DNA from: Jacaranda mimosifolia
Lineage: Eukaryota > Streptophyta > Magnoliopsida > Lamiales > Bignoniaceae
NCBI GenBank assembly: GCA_018894105.1
Contig: CM032123.1
Location: 4,093,001-4,157,000 of the forward strand
Direction of reading: 5' to 3'
Length of the DNA stretch: 64,000 bases
Below, piece after piece: positions 11,408 to 23,100 of this stretch. The notes beneath the pieces are model-generated. The model was not told where the DNA came from. It saw only the letters and a list, made by a program, of their open reading frames with translations, and did no database searches. Within the stretch, counting starts at the first letter, position 1. The number at the start of each line of letters is the position of its first letter. Position numbers and translations under genes: made by a program.

Positions 11408-13490
11408 CCTTGTGAAGAGTGAAAACCAATGAAGGGGCAATTTCAGTATTTCCAGTACAAGTGCAGATGTGAATATCATCCATATTACAGGACAAAAGGA
11501 TAGGTTGAATTATATAGAGAGAGCATATTTATGCATGTTTCTTTATAACAGTGATAGTCATAAAAAAAACTTCTGGCAAAGTTTTTGCTTGGTTTTGTGG
11601 ATTGATGTAATAATGGCATAAATTCTTTTTTTTTCTATGATTGATGAACCTGATTTTATCCCATATCAAGAAATCGACTCTCCCACTATGACAATTTTTT
11701 TAAAGATAAAATTTTTAATAATACTTGTCGGCAAGACAATACCTTAAAATGTTCAGACTTCTATGTCTGTTTATGAATTTGATTATCATCAATCATTAGT
11801 AATAACATAAATTCCACTTTGCTTCTCTTGAACAATAGGTGAAAATGAGAGGTTGTCTGCATTTTTCAACTGCACTGTAAATCAAGTGCTACTTTTAAGG
11901 AACTTTGATTGTTAAAATATTTCAAAGATAAAAAGTGAGTACAATAAAAAATTGTGGGGGCAAAGTCCCCAGCATTACATATACTTATTGATGGATCAAT
12001 TTGCAGCTTGCCATTATTGTACTCTTGGAAAGCTCACTTTTCCCCTCAACCCCAGACAGGATTTTCATGAAAAACAAGCACAAGTAGCTGTGCTTCTTCA
12101 AGACAGAGCTGGCATTTTTCTTGGGTCAACCTGCATACCTAAGGGACTTCCATTATTATAGTGCATCATAAATGAGTCCTACAACTCAATAATCACTCTT
12201 AAGTATTATCTACGTGGTCCGGATAACACTAGAAAGACAAAAATGCCCTTAACAAGCACAATTTTTTTTTTTTATTAAATTTAATTTAAATCAGTCGACT
12301 TGATCTACAACTTGATACATATTCATCGACCTTGTTTACTCATTGTGGACGCTTTGTTAAGTTGCATCTCCCACTATTTATTTATTTTAATTTTTTTATG
12401 AGAATATCACCCATAGCTTAGTCGTCAAATGATGCCACATATTTTTGCATACCAACTTTGTAGCATTTCATTTTTTTCTCTCCATCGTATTCACATTATT
12501 TCGACCCTTAATTTTTAAAATATCTTTGTTAAGCCACTCCAACAACCGTAATGCTTTATTATGATTTTGGGATTTAGGGTATTATAAATCCAACCTAAAA
12601 CACCTATTCAAAGAGGCAAAGTCGTTTTTCTATGAGTAATCATTTAATAAATTTAAATGAGTCATTTTTCTATGATAAAATCAAGTGCACGAATCGATGA
12701 AGTAATATTTCACAAAACCCTTATTTTTTTTCCCAAAGGACATCACATGTCGCAATTAAGTCAACAATTCGATTATTGAAACTATAGAATTATTAGTCTA
12801 AAATTTAACTTTTTAACCACAGAAATTCTTTCTGGGCCCTAATTCTCTTGTAACTTCTCTCTGACACAAGAAAAGATAAAAGAAGACATAGACAAACCTT
12901 CAACTCAAGAATCACCTAAAGACAGACAAACACTGTAATTTTCTTTCAAAATTACCACTGAAAATTCTTACACATTAATGAAAAAGATTGGCGATTTAGG
13001 TAGTAGAAGATAAGAAGAATTAGGCAACATGGTCAAGAGGGACATGCCTAGACCACATAGTCTACAAAATCTAAGCAATACCATGTGACTTGGGGGACCC
13101 TGAAGTCTGTAGTAATTTTGTTAACAGTAGTACGTTATGGATTTGCTCATTTCTTGTTCATTTGTGGTGCAGACCATTACAAGATCTAAGAATTGACAGT
13201 TCTTTTCTTAATTAGTTTTTTATAGAAAAATGTTTCATAGAAATGTCCAATATCTATAAGAAGCAAAAGGCCAAATGCCAAATGCCAGTTGCCAAATGAA
13301 GCCTGCTTTTGAATAAAACCACAGTGAAAAAGAAAGACAACAGGAATTACATCAAAAGACTCGCCTTTGTCGCCAGTGAATATATATTTTCACTCATGTA
13401 AACTGTATTTTAGTCAAAACAAAGTTAGTAACACAATTCTTTTGCTCAAACACAAGTAAATAATGGTGGATATATGTCTCTACACTTTGA
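11408..13490. other. 3' flank of the JAC1-like gene and intergenic sequence
   Basis: The 3' untranslated region of the JAC1-like gene probably extends to about 11640. Beyond it no coding exon was recognised. Small open frames such as the one at 11952-12161 have no recognisable domain. Confidence 0.45.
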
Positions 13491-13859
13491 GAATGTCTGG
13501 TTAAAATTATTTAAAAGATTTTATAATTTTTTAAATTTTACAATGTATTTTTAAGAATTATAAGATGTTATATCTTATTTTTAAAGTATTTCAATAAAAT
13601 AAGATTTGGGGGTTTATAAGGTATTAGTAATGATAATTTTGTAACTAAAATAGTTAAAATTAAAAAAACTTGTTCAAATCTTGAAAATAAATTAGAATCT
13701 ACTTACTTTTTTAAAAGAATTTATAAGATTCTAATATATTATTTTAGGATCTTATAAGCTACTTTTTAAAAAATTATTATATACTTCCTAATATTTTATA
13801 AGTTCTTAAACATCGTTAAAGTGTTTTGAAGAGCTTATAAAGCTCAATCAAGCACTCTC
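13491..13859. mobile_element. Tourist-like MITE, family B, tandem copy 1
   Basis: The left end GAATGTCTGGTTAAAATTAT and right end CAATCAAGCACTCTC match family B ends. The body shares the ATTAGTAATGATAATTTTGTAA block with the copies at 5057 and 50621. The right-hand TTA (13860-13862) is shared with the next copy. The expected left TTA reads TGA. Confidence 0.7.
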
Positions 13860-13862
13860 TTA

Positions 13863-14253
13863 GATGGTATTTGACTAAATTTATTTAAAAGATTTTATAA
13901 ATTTTCATACATCTTATAAGATATTTTGGGGGCTTATAAGATTTAGTTCTTATTTTTAACATTAGTTATTAAAATATTTGAATAAAAAAATATTTTAAAG
14001 TTTACAAAATGTTAATAATGCTAATTTTGTAATTAATATGATTAAAATTAAAGAAATTTATTGAGATATTAAAAATAAGTTAGAATTTATTTATTTTTTC
14101 AAAAAAAAAACTTATAAAATTCTAACATCTTATTTTTAAATCTTATAAACTTCTTTTTTAAAATAAAAATATTCATGAAACACTTTTTGGCGTCTTATAA
14201 ATACTTAACAGTCTAAGATATTATGAGGAGCTTAAGCTCACCCAAACACCCTC
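13863..14253. mobile_element. Tourist-like MITE, family B, tandem copy 2, flanked by TTA
   Basis: It begins GATGGTATTTGACTAAAT and ends CTCACCCAAACACCCTC. TTA flanks both sides (13860-13862 and 14254-14256). It lies head-to-tail with copy 1 and shares its TTA. Confidence 0.8.
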
Positions 14254-14256
14254 TTA

Positions 14257-16550
14257 ATGGCTCAAATATGATCATTTTGAATTCAATTTCCAGTCCTGCT
14301 TTCAGTAGAAAATAATTCAAGAACCTCAAGAAAAATCCCAGAAGAAAAAAAGGTGAGTGGTACTCCAACTTTATTTTCAAGAGTCAAGAACAAAGAACAC
14401 AATGACAGAAGGAAAAATGGTGGAAAAGAAAAGAAAATAATAAAAGAAGAGGTCCAAAGTTTATTCCCCCAGCTACTTGAGGTTAAAGATAAAGAGGGTT
14501 GTTTTGCGTTGTGTCAGTTTCTCCTTAACTTCCAATACTTGGGCTCCCTTCATTCAGACACCTCTTTTATTTTTCTCTTTTTTGCCTTTTTCTTTTATCT
14601 TATAATACTAGGTTAAATAGCCATTAGTACGATAAATTTATTTAGGCGCAAAAACTGAGTTTTATGTTAGTCATTTCAAAACTCTGTTTGCACTTTGGAG
14701 TGATTGATTATTTACGTGGGATCTGTCAGAAAAAAATTTGGTCTTTGGTGGAAGAGAAACAGTCGCTTGTTAATTAACCCACAGAAAGACATTCTTTTTA
14801 GGCCACTGCCTGTGAAAATATTCTGAAGAAGCTGAAAGCTGGAATCTTTAGGCTATCCACCAATGCCATTTGCCTCCATATCTGTGAGTCTTTCTTTCTT
14901 CCTGAAGCCCTTTTCTTTCTTTTTTTCTTGTTTGTGAGTTTCTGTTTTCTTTCGACAAAATTCTTGTTGTCTTCTTGTCTAATATCAGCAGTGCCTTCTC
15001 TTGTCTCCACTTATAAGCAGCAAGAATTCTATGCAAATTTGTTGAGGCCCTGATCTGTTTCTAGGAAGAATTTCTTGGATTTTTTTTTTTCCTTACTTTC
15101 TCCTGTCTTTTGCTTTTAAAAAAAATTACAACTTGAGAACAAGATCTGACATAATTATGGCTGATTTCCTTTCCTTTGGTTGTTGGGATCTTTAGTTGCT
15201 ATTTCTGTTGATTTATTGTGTTTTTTGTTGATGGTGAATCCAGTTTTTGCATATCAAAGGTAGGTGTGAGTATTTTGAGGTTAAAGGGTTTCATGTTAGT
15301 TTAACCAATGGCATAGAATTCTTGGTGAAATTCTAGGAATTATGTCATATTCTTACCTCATAGTCCCAAATCCCCAACCAAAGGTGACCAAGTTTACACT
15401 TTTTGACAAAGATCATGATGCTGGCTGTTTTGACTGGGTATATCTCATCCATAGTTTGGTGATTCTCTTCATTTTGTTAATTAAAGTCAAGCAATCAATC
15501 ATGCTCTCATTCTGCTCTGCACATCTGCAATAGTATTATTGCCTGTTATCTTTTTGTGTTTATCATTATTCCTCAACTGTTCTTAAAGATTATTTAACTA
15601 ATTTATTCTGTCATTATTTTGCTAGAATAGTTTAGTTAATTGAATTTGCTTTTGACTTTGTATAGCCTGCATTATTTTTCTCTTTTCATTTGATTGGTAG
15701 TCTCAAGTTTTTTAACTTTTCTTTACTTATTTCTTGATTGCGTTGTATATGAAAAATTAGATGACAGAAGTTATTTTAAACGATATATTTTCATTCCCTA
15801 TTTTTTGAAGTGAGAATTTTTTTTATCTTTGAGAAGTTTTGGAGGCTTATCTATAGAGAACATGAAAAATTAATTATGGAAGATCTTCAAATTGTGAACT
15901 GTTTTAACAATAAAGAAAAGCAGCCTGAGAGAATTATGTGAAAGATTTTCATATCTAAGAGGATTCAGACTTGAAATGGAGCCTTTTGTTGTGGGAGTGG
16001 GGAGTTAGGTGGAAAGCTTGGTAGATGGAAGATGCTATAATCTGCAATCAGAAGTAAACTATAGTAGAAGGACATAACAAAATTTAGGGGTAAATATTGG
16101 GAGCAAATAGAATGAACACTATTTAGTTCTATTATATATCGCTATTTACAGCCTCTTCAAGTTCAAAAAGAAAAAAGAAGGAAAAATAATTCTGTGGAAA
16201 CAGCATTGCTTTCTTACCTCTGTGGTCCATCGGCCTTACAGTTACAGGTACCTTATGTCTGCAGAATCATTTTTGAGCTAGCATCCTTAATGTTTACTTT
16301 GGGGTCTCAGACTTATTCTGGAAAATCCATGTAAAAACTTGTCAGCTCGCCAACCTTCCATTTGAAACACACTTAGTACAAACAAGCAGAAGAAATTAAT
16401 CTGCATGGTTTGCTACGGATGCACCAATGTTTGCCAGTATCCCTTAATGCTAAGTTCCAAGTTTACTTATTTCATGTACTGTAAGAACACTAAAATAAAT
16501 CACTCATTCCATTGATTTACTACTGATTTTTTATTATTCTTTTCCTCCAG
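14257..16550 (+). promoter_or_regulatory. Upstream region of the deSI-like gene, probable non-coding first exon and intron
   Basis: The sequence from about 14790 to 15060 is CT-rich and leader-like. An acceptor (TTTCCTCCAG) at 16541-16550 lies 55 bases before the start codon, so the 5' untranslated region is probably spliced. Candidate donors are GTGAGT at 14883 and GTAGGT at 15260. No other gene was recognised here. Confidence 0.45.
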
Positions 16551-16605
16551 ATGCACAAGATACTATTGGGCCTTGACTGATGTTCAGTTGCCCTGTAGAA
16601 GCAGC

Positions 16606-17620
16606 ATGACATTAGGATCAAAGAAAGGGTGGAAGTCCATACCACCCCTCTCTTTGACCTCAAAATCCGCCCGGCATTTCTGTTTATTTTCAAAAGTGAA
16701 GTCAGATAATTATGGCGCCAAAAATACTCCAGTTTACCTCAATGTGTATGACTTGACGCCCATGAATGGTTACGTCTATTGGGCCGGCCTAGGTATATTT
16801 CACTCTGGCGTTGAAGGTAGGTTTTGTCCAATTTCAATATATTTACTCTAATTCTTTTCCTGCTTCTCCCATCTCTCTCTATATGATTTATTTGCCGCAA
16901 CTAAATTGGAATGCACCTTCTTCTCCTTCTCTATCCAAGTTCTTCCATAATTTTCCAGTTATATAATCAACCTTGTTCAACTTCACAGTTCATGGTGTGG
17001 AATATGCATTTGGAGCACACGACTTTCCATCTAGTGGTGTTTTTGAAGTTGAGCCTCGGCAATGCCCTGGATTTCAGTTCAGGAAGTCTATTTTCATTGG
17101 AACGACGTCCCTGGACGCTACTCAGGTTAGGGAGTTCATGGAACGTCAAGCTGCAAGCTACAATGGCGACACATATCACTTGATTGTAAAGAACTGCAAC
17201 CATTTTTGCAAAGACATATGTTACAAATTGACGGGGAAAAGAATACCAAAATGGGTAAATCGACTGGCCAAATTAGGTAACTTCTATATATGATTACAAG
17301 AAAATTGTGCGTTATTGCTACCTGATACCTAGGATGCTGAGTTTTGTGATATCTTTTATGCCGTTTGGCTAGGTTCAATCTTCAGCTGTGTCCTACCTGA
17401 AGCCCTTAAAATCACTGCCATCCAACACAACCCGAAATGCCTGGCGTACGAGGATAGTGAGAAGAGGAGGCTGAGAAGTAGTTTCAGTTGTCTGTCCTCG
17501 ATTTCATCGAGGCAGAAGCAGTTGTCAACTTCATCTTTATTGCTGCAGTCCCCCTTGAAAGGGTGCTTGCCCCCTTGGGAGCTAAAGAGGCATGCTAATA
17601 GTTCACTCAAGGCAAGGTGA
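16606..17620 (+). CDS. deSI-like (PPPDE) thiol peptidase
   Basis: Coding exons are 16606-16816, 16989-17276 and 17373-17620, with GT..AG joints that keep phase (one base before each junction), giving 248 residues. The PPPDE domain spans about residues 42-160. It contains VYLNVYDLTPMNGYVYW, the catalytic His66 in FHSGVE, VEYAFGAHD, PGFQFRKSIFIG and the catalytic Cys140 in VKNCNHFC. These proteins are papain-fold isopeptidases acting on ubiquitin- or SUMO-like modifiers. Which modifier this plant group prefers is not shown by the sequence. The C-terminal tail is serine-rich and ends near PLKGCLPPWELKR, a feature of the plant deSI-like group. Length and exon pattern are normal and no damage is visible. 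Confidence 0.93.
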
Positions 17621-18260
17621 AAATATTACCCCTAACCTTGTTGAAATGTATGAATGGGAATGCTATTGTAAGTTTCTTGAGTTTGTTAATAGGTTGTCTG
17701 GTTCTCTAAGTTATGATCAAGCAAAACATACTCTTGGAGGGAATAATGTGTGAATCATGGTGCTGTTGTTTTTTGTCTCCCTCATGCTGATTCTTTCCAT
17801 CTCTACAGATGTCTCTACTGATATGAATGGGATGATGTAAATTGATTGTTGCACCTATTGACCAATTTGATGTAATGAGAAGCACATTACTGAGATAATT
17901 CAAGCACAAGGATACAAAGTTTACCATGCTTCTGCTACAATTGAGTAGGTTCCATTGTGCTAAGAGAAGAATTTTATTAAATTCAACTGGAGGGTAAAAA
18001 GATTTCTCAGTTCTAATTTTAGTTTCACTATGCTCAACTACTTTCATGTACTTTTTACTTGAACTGCAATGGGGTACGTACACTTTGTTTCAATGGATTG
18101 ATTGGCTTAACCATAATTCATTATAAATAAATAGGTAGGATTCTAAGCGCTAAGCTAAGCCATCAAAAAGTCAGAAGGCATTCAGTAGCCCACAAGGAAG
18201 AAAGCCTGCTTGGCTACCCATAAGTGAGAATTCTCAGCCTAGCTGGAAGATGAACAAATT
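17621..18260. other. 3' flank of the deSI-like gene
   Basis: Probable 3' untranslated region to about 17900, then sequence without a recognised feature. The minus-strand open frame at 17706-18083 has no recognisable domain. Confidence 0.4.
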
Positions 18261-18949
18261 TAGGGGTGTCGGTTTGGGTTGGGTTGGGTTGGGTTGAGTA
18301 TGGGTATAACATAAAAATACAAAATTCAAATCTAATCCAACCCGATGTTAAATCAAAAAGGCTCAAATCTAACCTGATCCACAAAAGATCGTATCATGTT
18401 AGAATTGACCTAATTTTTAGTTAGGTTACCTAACAACCTGATAAACCTAACCCTACATTCTCTATTTATTTTATTTTTCATATTTATAAATTTCAATATT
18501 ATAATTTGATAAAAGTTTGATCTACTATAAAATCTAAAATTGGGTATAATAATTAAGGTTTAAGAAACATAATAACTTCAAAATTTGTCATGTCCATGAG
18601 TACTCCAAATACAAAAAAAATAACAAATCATTGTTAGTAATTGAATTTTCAAAAACTTTGATTTTTGAATATATATTATTTAAATTTTATTTTAATTAGT
18701 CAATTTTTTTCATGCAGATCAGGTTGCATTAAGTTGGATCAAGTTTATTGAATTATTGGATCACTTGCTTTTTTTTTTCAGGTTAGGCGGATTGACCCGA
18801 AATCGACTCAACCTTACTTTTTATTCTTGGGTCACTTTCGGGTCCGACCCAATTTGACCCGAACCCAAAAACATCAAACTCAAACCTAATTTTTTTTTCA
18901 GGTGGATCATCATCGGGTCATTTGGTTGGATTTAATTTTGACACCCTTA
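18261..18949. mobile_element. hAT-like non-autonomous element
   Basis: The 689-bp element starts TAGGGGTGTC and ends GACACCCTTA, imperfect inverted repeats of hAT type. Near its ends it carries GGGTTGGGTTGGGT and GACCCGAACCC runs that are inverted relative to one another. An ATGAACAA 8-mer 3 bp outside the left end and ATGAACAT just outside the right end may be an aged 8-bp target duplication. No open frame is preserved. Confidence 0.72.
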
Positions 18950-20163
18950 ATGAACATTACACTGATCTGATCTGAAATGAAGAAAGAGATATTGACTCAA
19001 TTCAACCGGTATAATGCCAGTTGTACCTTAGCGTATTTTCCTCACTCAAAAGGTTCTCCCACAAGAATACTTAAGTTGCTAAGTCTCAAACTTAGAGCTG
19101 CAGCTATGGGGAAAAGACAATTAAAAAATGTGGCTGTAACTAAAACCAATTATCCCACTTGCAAATATATTTGAATGGGATTAAAAATAAAACAGCTTTA
19201 TAGACATCCCTGAATTCTGGACAATTTACTACTCAATGCTGCAATAGAGCAATTGGCAAAACTGCAATAGAGAAACATAGTAAAACTGCTGATATGATTC
19301 AATGTACAGTATTGGCACTAACATTATATGTGGAGTGCCAAATACAGATGAAACTCAGACTCTACCCAAAAATTCATCTCCTCCAGCCTAGCCCAGTAAA
19401 AGAAACTGTTGGAGAAAGTCGAGGAATGAGTTTTCTAGGCCATTCACAAATGAAGTCTAATTTATCAACTTTGTGTCACAAGAATCAAATAATGGATATC
19501 TAACAAGCTAGGAAGATGGTCTAAATAACTTTCAAGGAGAAGTAATAGTCCACCACCATCTTTTATACATCGGCATCCAGGACGTGTTCTAAGCCAAGCT
19601 GCCTAATATATGAAATAAAGAATGAAGACAGCTTAGAGTATCCCAACCAAAGCTGCAGCAGTAACTATGATGTCCAGAGATGATTTAGAAATCATAACGA
19701 CCAATCATTTCTTCCAACATAAGTTATCAGCTTTAGTTTTTACTTTAGGGGACTCAAAAAGATACATTTATACAATGACTATACACATGGCGAAACCCGA
19801 TTATCTTTCACAAAATAAACCTGCAGGAACACCAAAGAGATTGTTCAGATTAACCATGTTTTTACTAAGATACTTCTAGGACGTTTAACAATTTCTACGC
19901 CGATCATGTGAAAAAAGGAAAAGTGGGGGGGGGGGGGGGGGGGGGGGGGGAACAGGAAGGGACATATGCAGAGGAAATGGAGACCCAAGAACAATATCAG
20001 AGAAAAATCAAAATATTTTATTATTTGGCCACCCATCTGTGCATAGTATAGTGTTACAAAAATATAACATAACTCTTATTGTGAGCCTCCCACATTGCTT
20101 CCTATATTTTAAGCTGTTAACATACAGGACGGACTAAATTTTCAGAGCCAGGCTATGAAATTA
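18950..20163. other. Intergenic stretch downstream of the deSI-like and LPEAT1-like genes
   Basis: The two genes converge here. The right end (about 20041-20163) is probably LPEAT1-like 3' untranslated sequence. No exon was recognised in the open frames at 18977-19879. Confidence 0.4.
19925..19950. repeat. Uninterrupted run of about 26 G
   Basis: A homopolymer of about 26 G residues lies roughly 215 bp beyond the LPEAT1-like stop codon. It could fold into a G-quadruplex and its length may be unstable or wrongly assembled. Confidence 0.85.
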
Positions 20164-23100
20164 TCAATCGTCTTTCTGATGCAAAACAGTAGGCATTCTA
20201 ATATTACCATTGAGAGCGGCATGATAAACTCGTTTCTCTGCCAATCCAATATCTGAAAGAGTCAAATTACCCTGCACCATATGAGCAACAACAAATGAGA
20301 CATTTAGCCTCAGAGAGAAGTAACAAATAACCACAGGCATAGCAGCTTTCTTTTCTCGTTGTCCTTTCTCTATTTTGATTTAGGACATCCAGTAGCAGGA
20401 GAATGAAGTTCTTTTTAGATAAATGTAGTCAATATAATACATCAGCTAAAAATTCCAATTATCTGACACTTGATGTTTCATTTCTATAATTTGCAATTTA
20501 CAAGCTGCTCCTCTTGAAATGTGGCATTTTTCACCACTGTCAACATTTCATTGACATTTGCCTGTGAGGTGCAGCAACTGAAAGCCTCTGTTACCATCGC
20601 AATATTGACATTTGACAGATACAAGATGCATAACAGATTTGAAGAAGAGTAATTTTGTGCGATTCTAGACAAGCAAGCAATTGAATGCCATTTCTTTACC
20701 CCAATTATTTACAGCCAAAAAGAAGCTCGAGCAGGAACACACACACACACACACACAAAAGGGAAAGAAAATACCTCACGAGCCATCAGCCGTCTAACAT
20801 TTTCAGCATAAAGCTTGGGATTTTCCTTCTCTTGTTCTGAGGGGTGATAAACAGGTAAATGTATCACTTCAATGTAATTTACAAACTGACAGAGAAGAAA
20901 AAGCACATGACGCACCTGCACAAGATGTATGTTAAATCAGCACAGTTACAAGGTTAGGCAAATTGTGACTTCACATAAATGTGAGGAATTCGTCAATTAT
21001 TAGCTACAGCAATAAAAGTTCTATACAAGAATCAACCTTAATAGTTTTCCACAATTAATATTTTTCATTGACGGCCAGCTATCAACAGGTCAATTGACTG
21101 AATCATCGGGCAAAGTTACCATTCCAATCTCATATACATTTGTGAGAATCAAAATACTTCAAGAAAACATTGGCAATACATAATCCAAAAAGAATATAGA
21201 AATTTCTCCATGTCCATATCTATGACATATATGAAAGTATGAATAACTATAGGTTTCTTCCCTTGTGCTGACTAATCTACCCTATATAAATTGTATTACC
21301 AAGTATAAGTAGAATAGTGAAAAGGTAAAATCACATTCGCTTAATTATTTGTACCAAATAGGATAATTGATGGAGTCAATCATGTAGTAATTAATAGAGA
21401 GAGAGAGAGAGAGAGAGTAAATGTATAACCATAAATGAAATTCATATATCTTGAAATCTTCATTTGTTTCTAGAAAACGTGTCGTGTATATAATTACAAA
21501 GGGCAAGAAGAAAAGTAAAAAGAAAAAAAATTAAGTAAATTGGAATAGATGTATTACTTTCATATTTACATAGATTAGAAGAGTTCTAAATATCTATTCT
21601 AAGAAATTCTCGACTCAAGTTTTAATATATAAAGTTATTTTATAATCGAAATGTTGATTTTCGAATTCAAAATTGCAAGAAATATTGACAATTATAGGAG
21701 AATCAATTTATTAACTTGTTGATCAATAAAAATAGTTTTCTAGAGTCTATGTTGAAAGATTAAAAGTGATGTGTAGAATTATTATAAAAAAAATGCATTA
21801 AAGTTTTGACTATTACCATATAAAAATATATTTCCTAAAGATTGAATGATGATTTTTGACAATAAAATTTAATTTAAGCAAAAGGAGAAATAACTCGTGG
21901 CTCAAAGCAATTATTTTAATATGATGAAGGAAAGAAAAAACAATTCTACATTTGGGAAGCTAATCATATATATTTTTTATATTTTAAAATTATTTTTTCT
22001 AATAATTTTTCTACACAAATGAACTTTAAAATGGTCAAGAAAAGAGGAAGAAAAAGAAATATAAACTAAAGGTTGGTGCAAGTTCAATGCAACGAAGACC
22101 GAAAGAGGTTAATAGCTGGACATTGCTTATCTTATAACTCAATGACCAAATAATTTAATAACTTAAAATAATATTAGCATTAGAGTGTAAAATTTACATA
22201 ATTACTTCTGTTTTTATTAAGGAATAACTTTATTTTCTACATTCTATTGTTCTTTTTCTAGATCATGATAATTTTGTAGAATTTAAGTATAATAAGAGTT
22301 ACAAGTGAATATACCGACAGAAGCACATTTAAGCTGTCTTTAAACTCTTAGCAAAACACAAAAGATACTTGCTTAACATAGAAGAAAAATAGTCTTATTG
22401 GGAAAAAAATTGAAAATAAGGTGATAGATATTAGATTACATACACAATAGAAAAAATGCAGTATGAAGTAGTCTTAAATGATAAATCGCATATGAGTCAT
22501 AGAAGCGAAAATTTACAAATTCAAAATGAACAACATAAAAATTATGACACATCTAGACATAAAACTTTAACATAGTTTTCCAAATGATATAACAAGAAAG
22601 TATGGCTTCGTTATAATTTAGCTTACAATTTTTATGATTTTTTTTGTTGTTTAAAAAATTTACCAATTAGAGTAATTTGAAAATAATTATATTTTTGCAT
22701 CTAATGGGCACTTTTTTAGCCTTTAATAAAAACGAATAATAGTCACTTTTTCTGCCAAAGATAGGAGATGCCAGAACTACACAACTAAGAATATTCACCG
22801 AGAGAACAAGACAATGAAAACTAAGGATGCAAGACATAACACAACTTACCCCGGATATAGAGTCCCATGCAGGACTAAATCTCTGGTAAGGATATCTTAA
22901 AATCACAGGAAGTACTGGAGCCTTTGCCAAAAATGCACCAGTCTTGAATGGAAGAAGGTAGTCTCCATTTGTGGTTGTGCCTTCTATTAAAGAACCAAAA
23001 GAATGATTAGCCAGACAATCTATAGACTGTAGTGACAGCTGCAGTAAGAACCAAATAGAAGCTAGGATAGGGAAAACATTATGATGAAATATCCCAAAAT

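Noticed and set aside
14353..14616. Possible small gene of 87 codons
   Set aside because: Lysine-rich start and phenylalanine-rich end come from A- and T-runs; no conserved domain or splice partner.
19845..20036. Minus-strand frame with a proline run
   Set aside because: The prolines come from the poly-G tract at 19925-19950.
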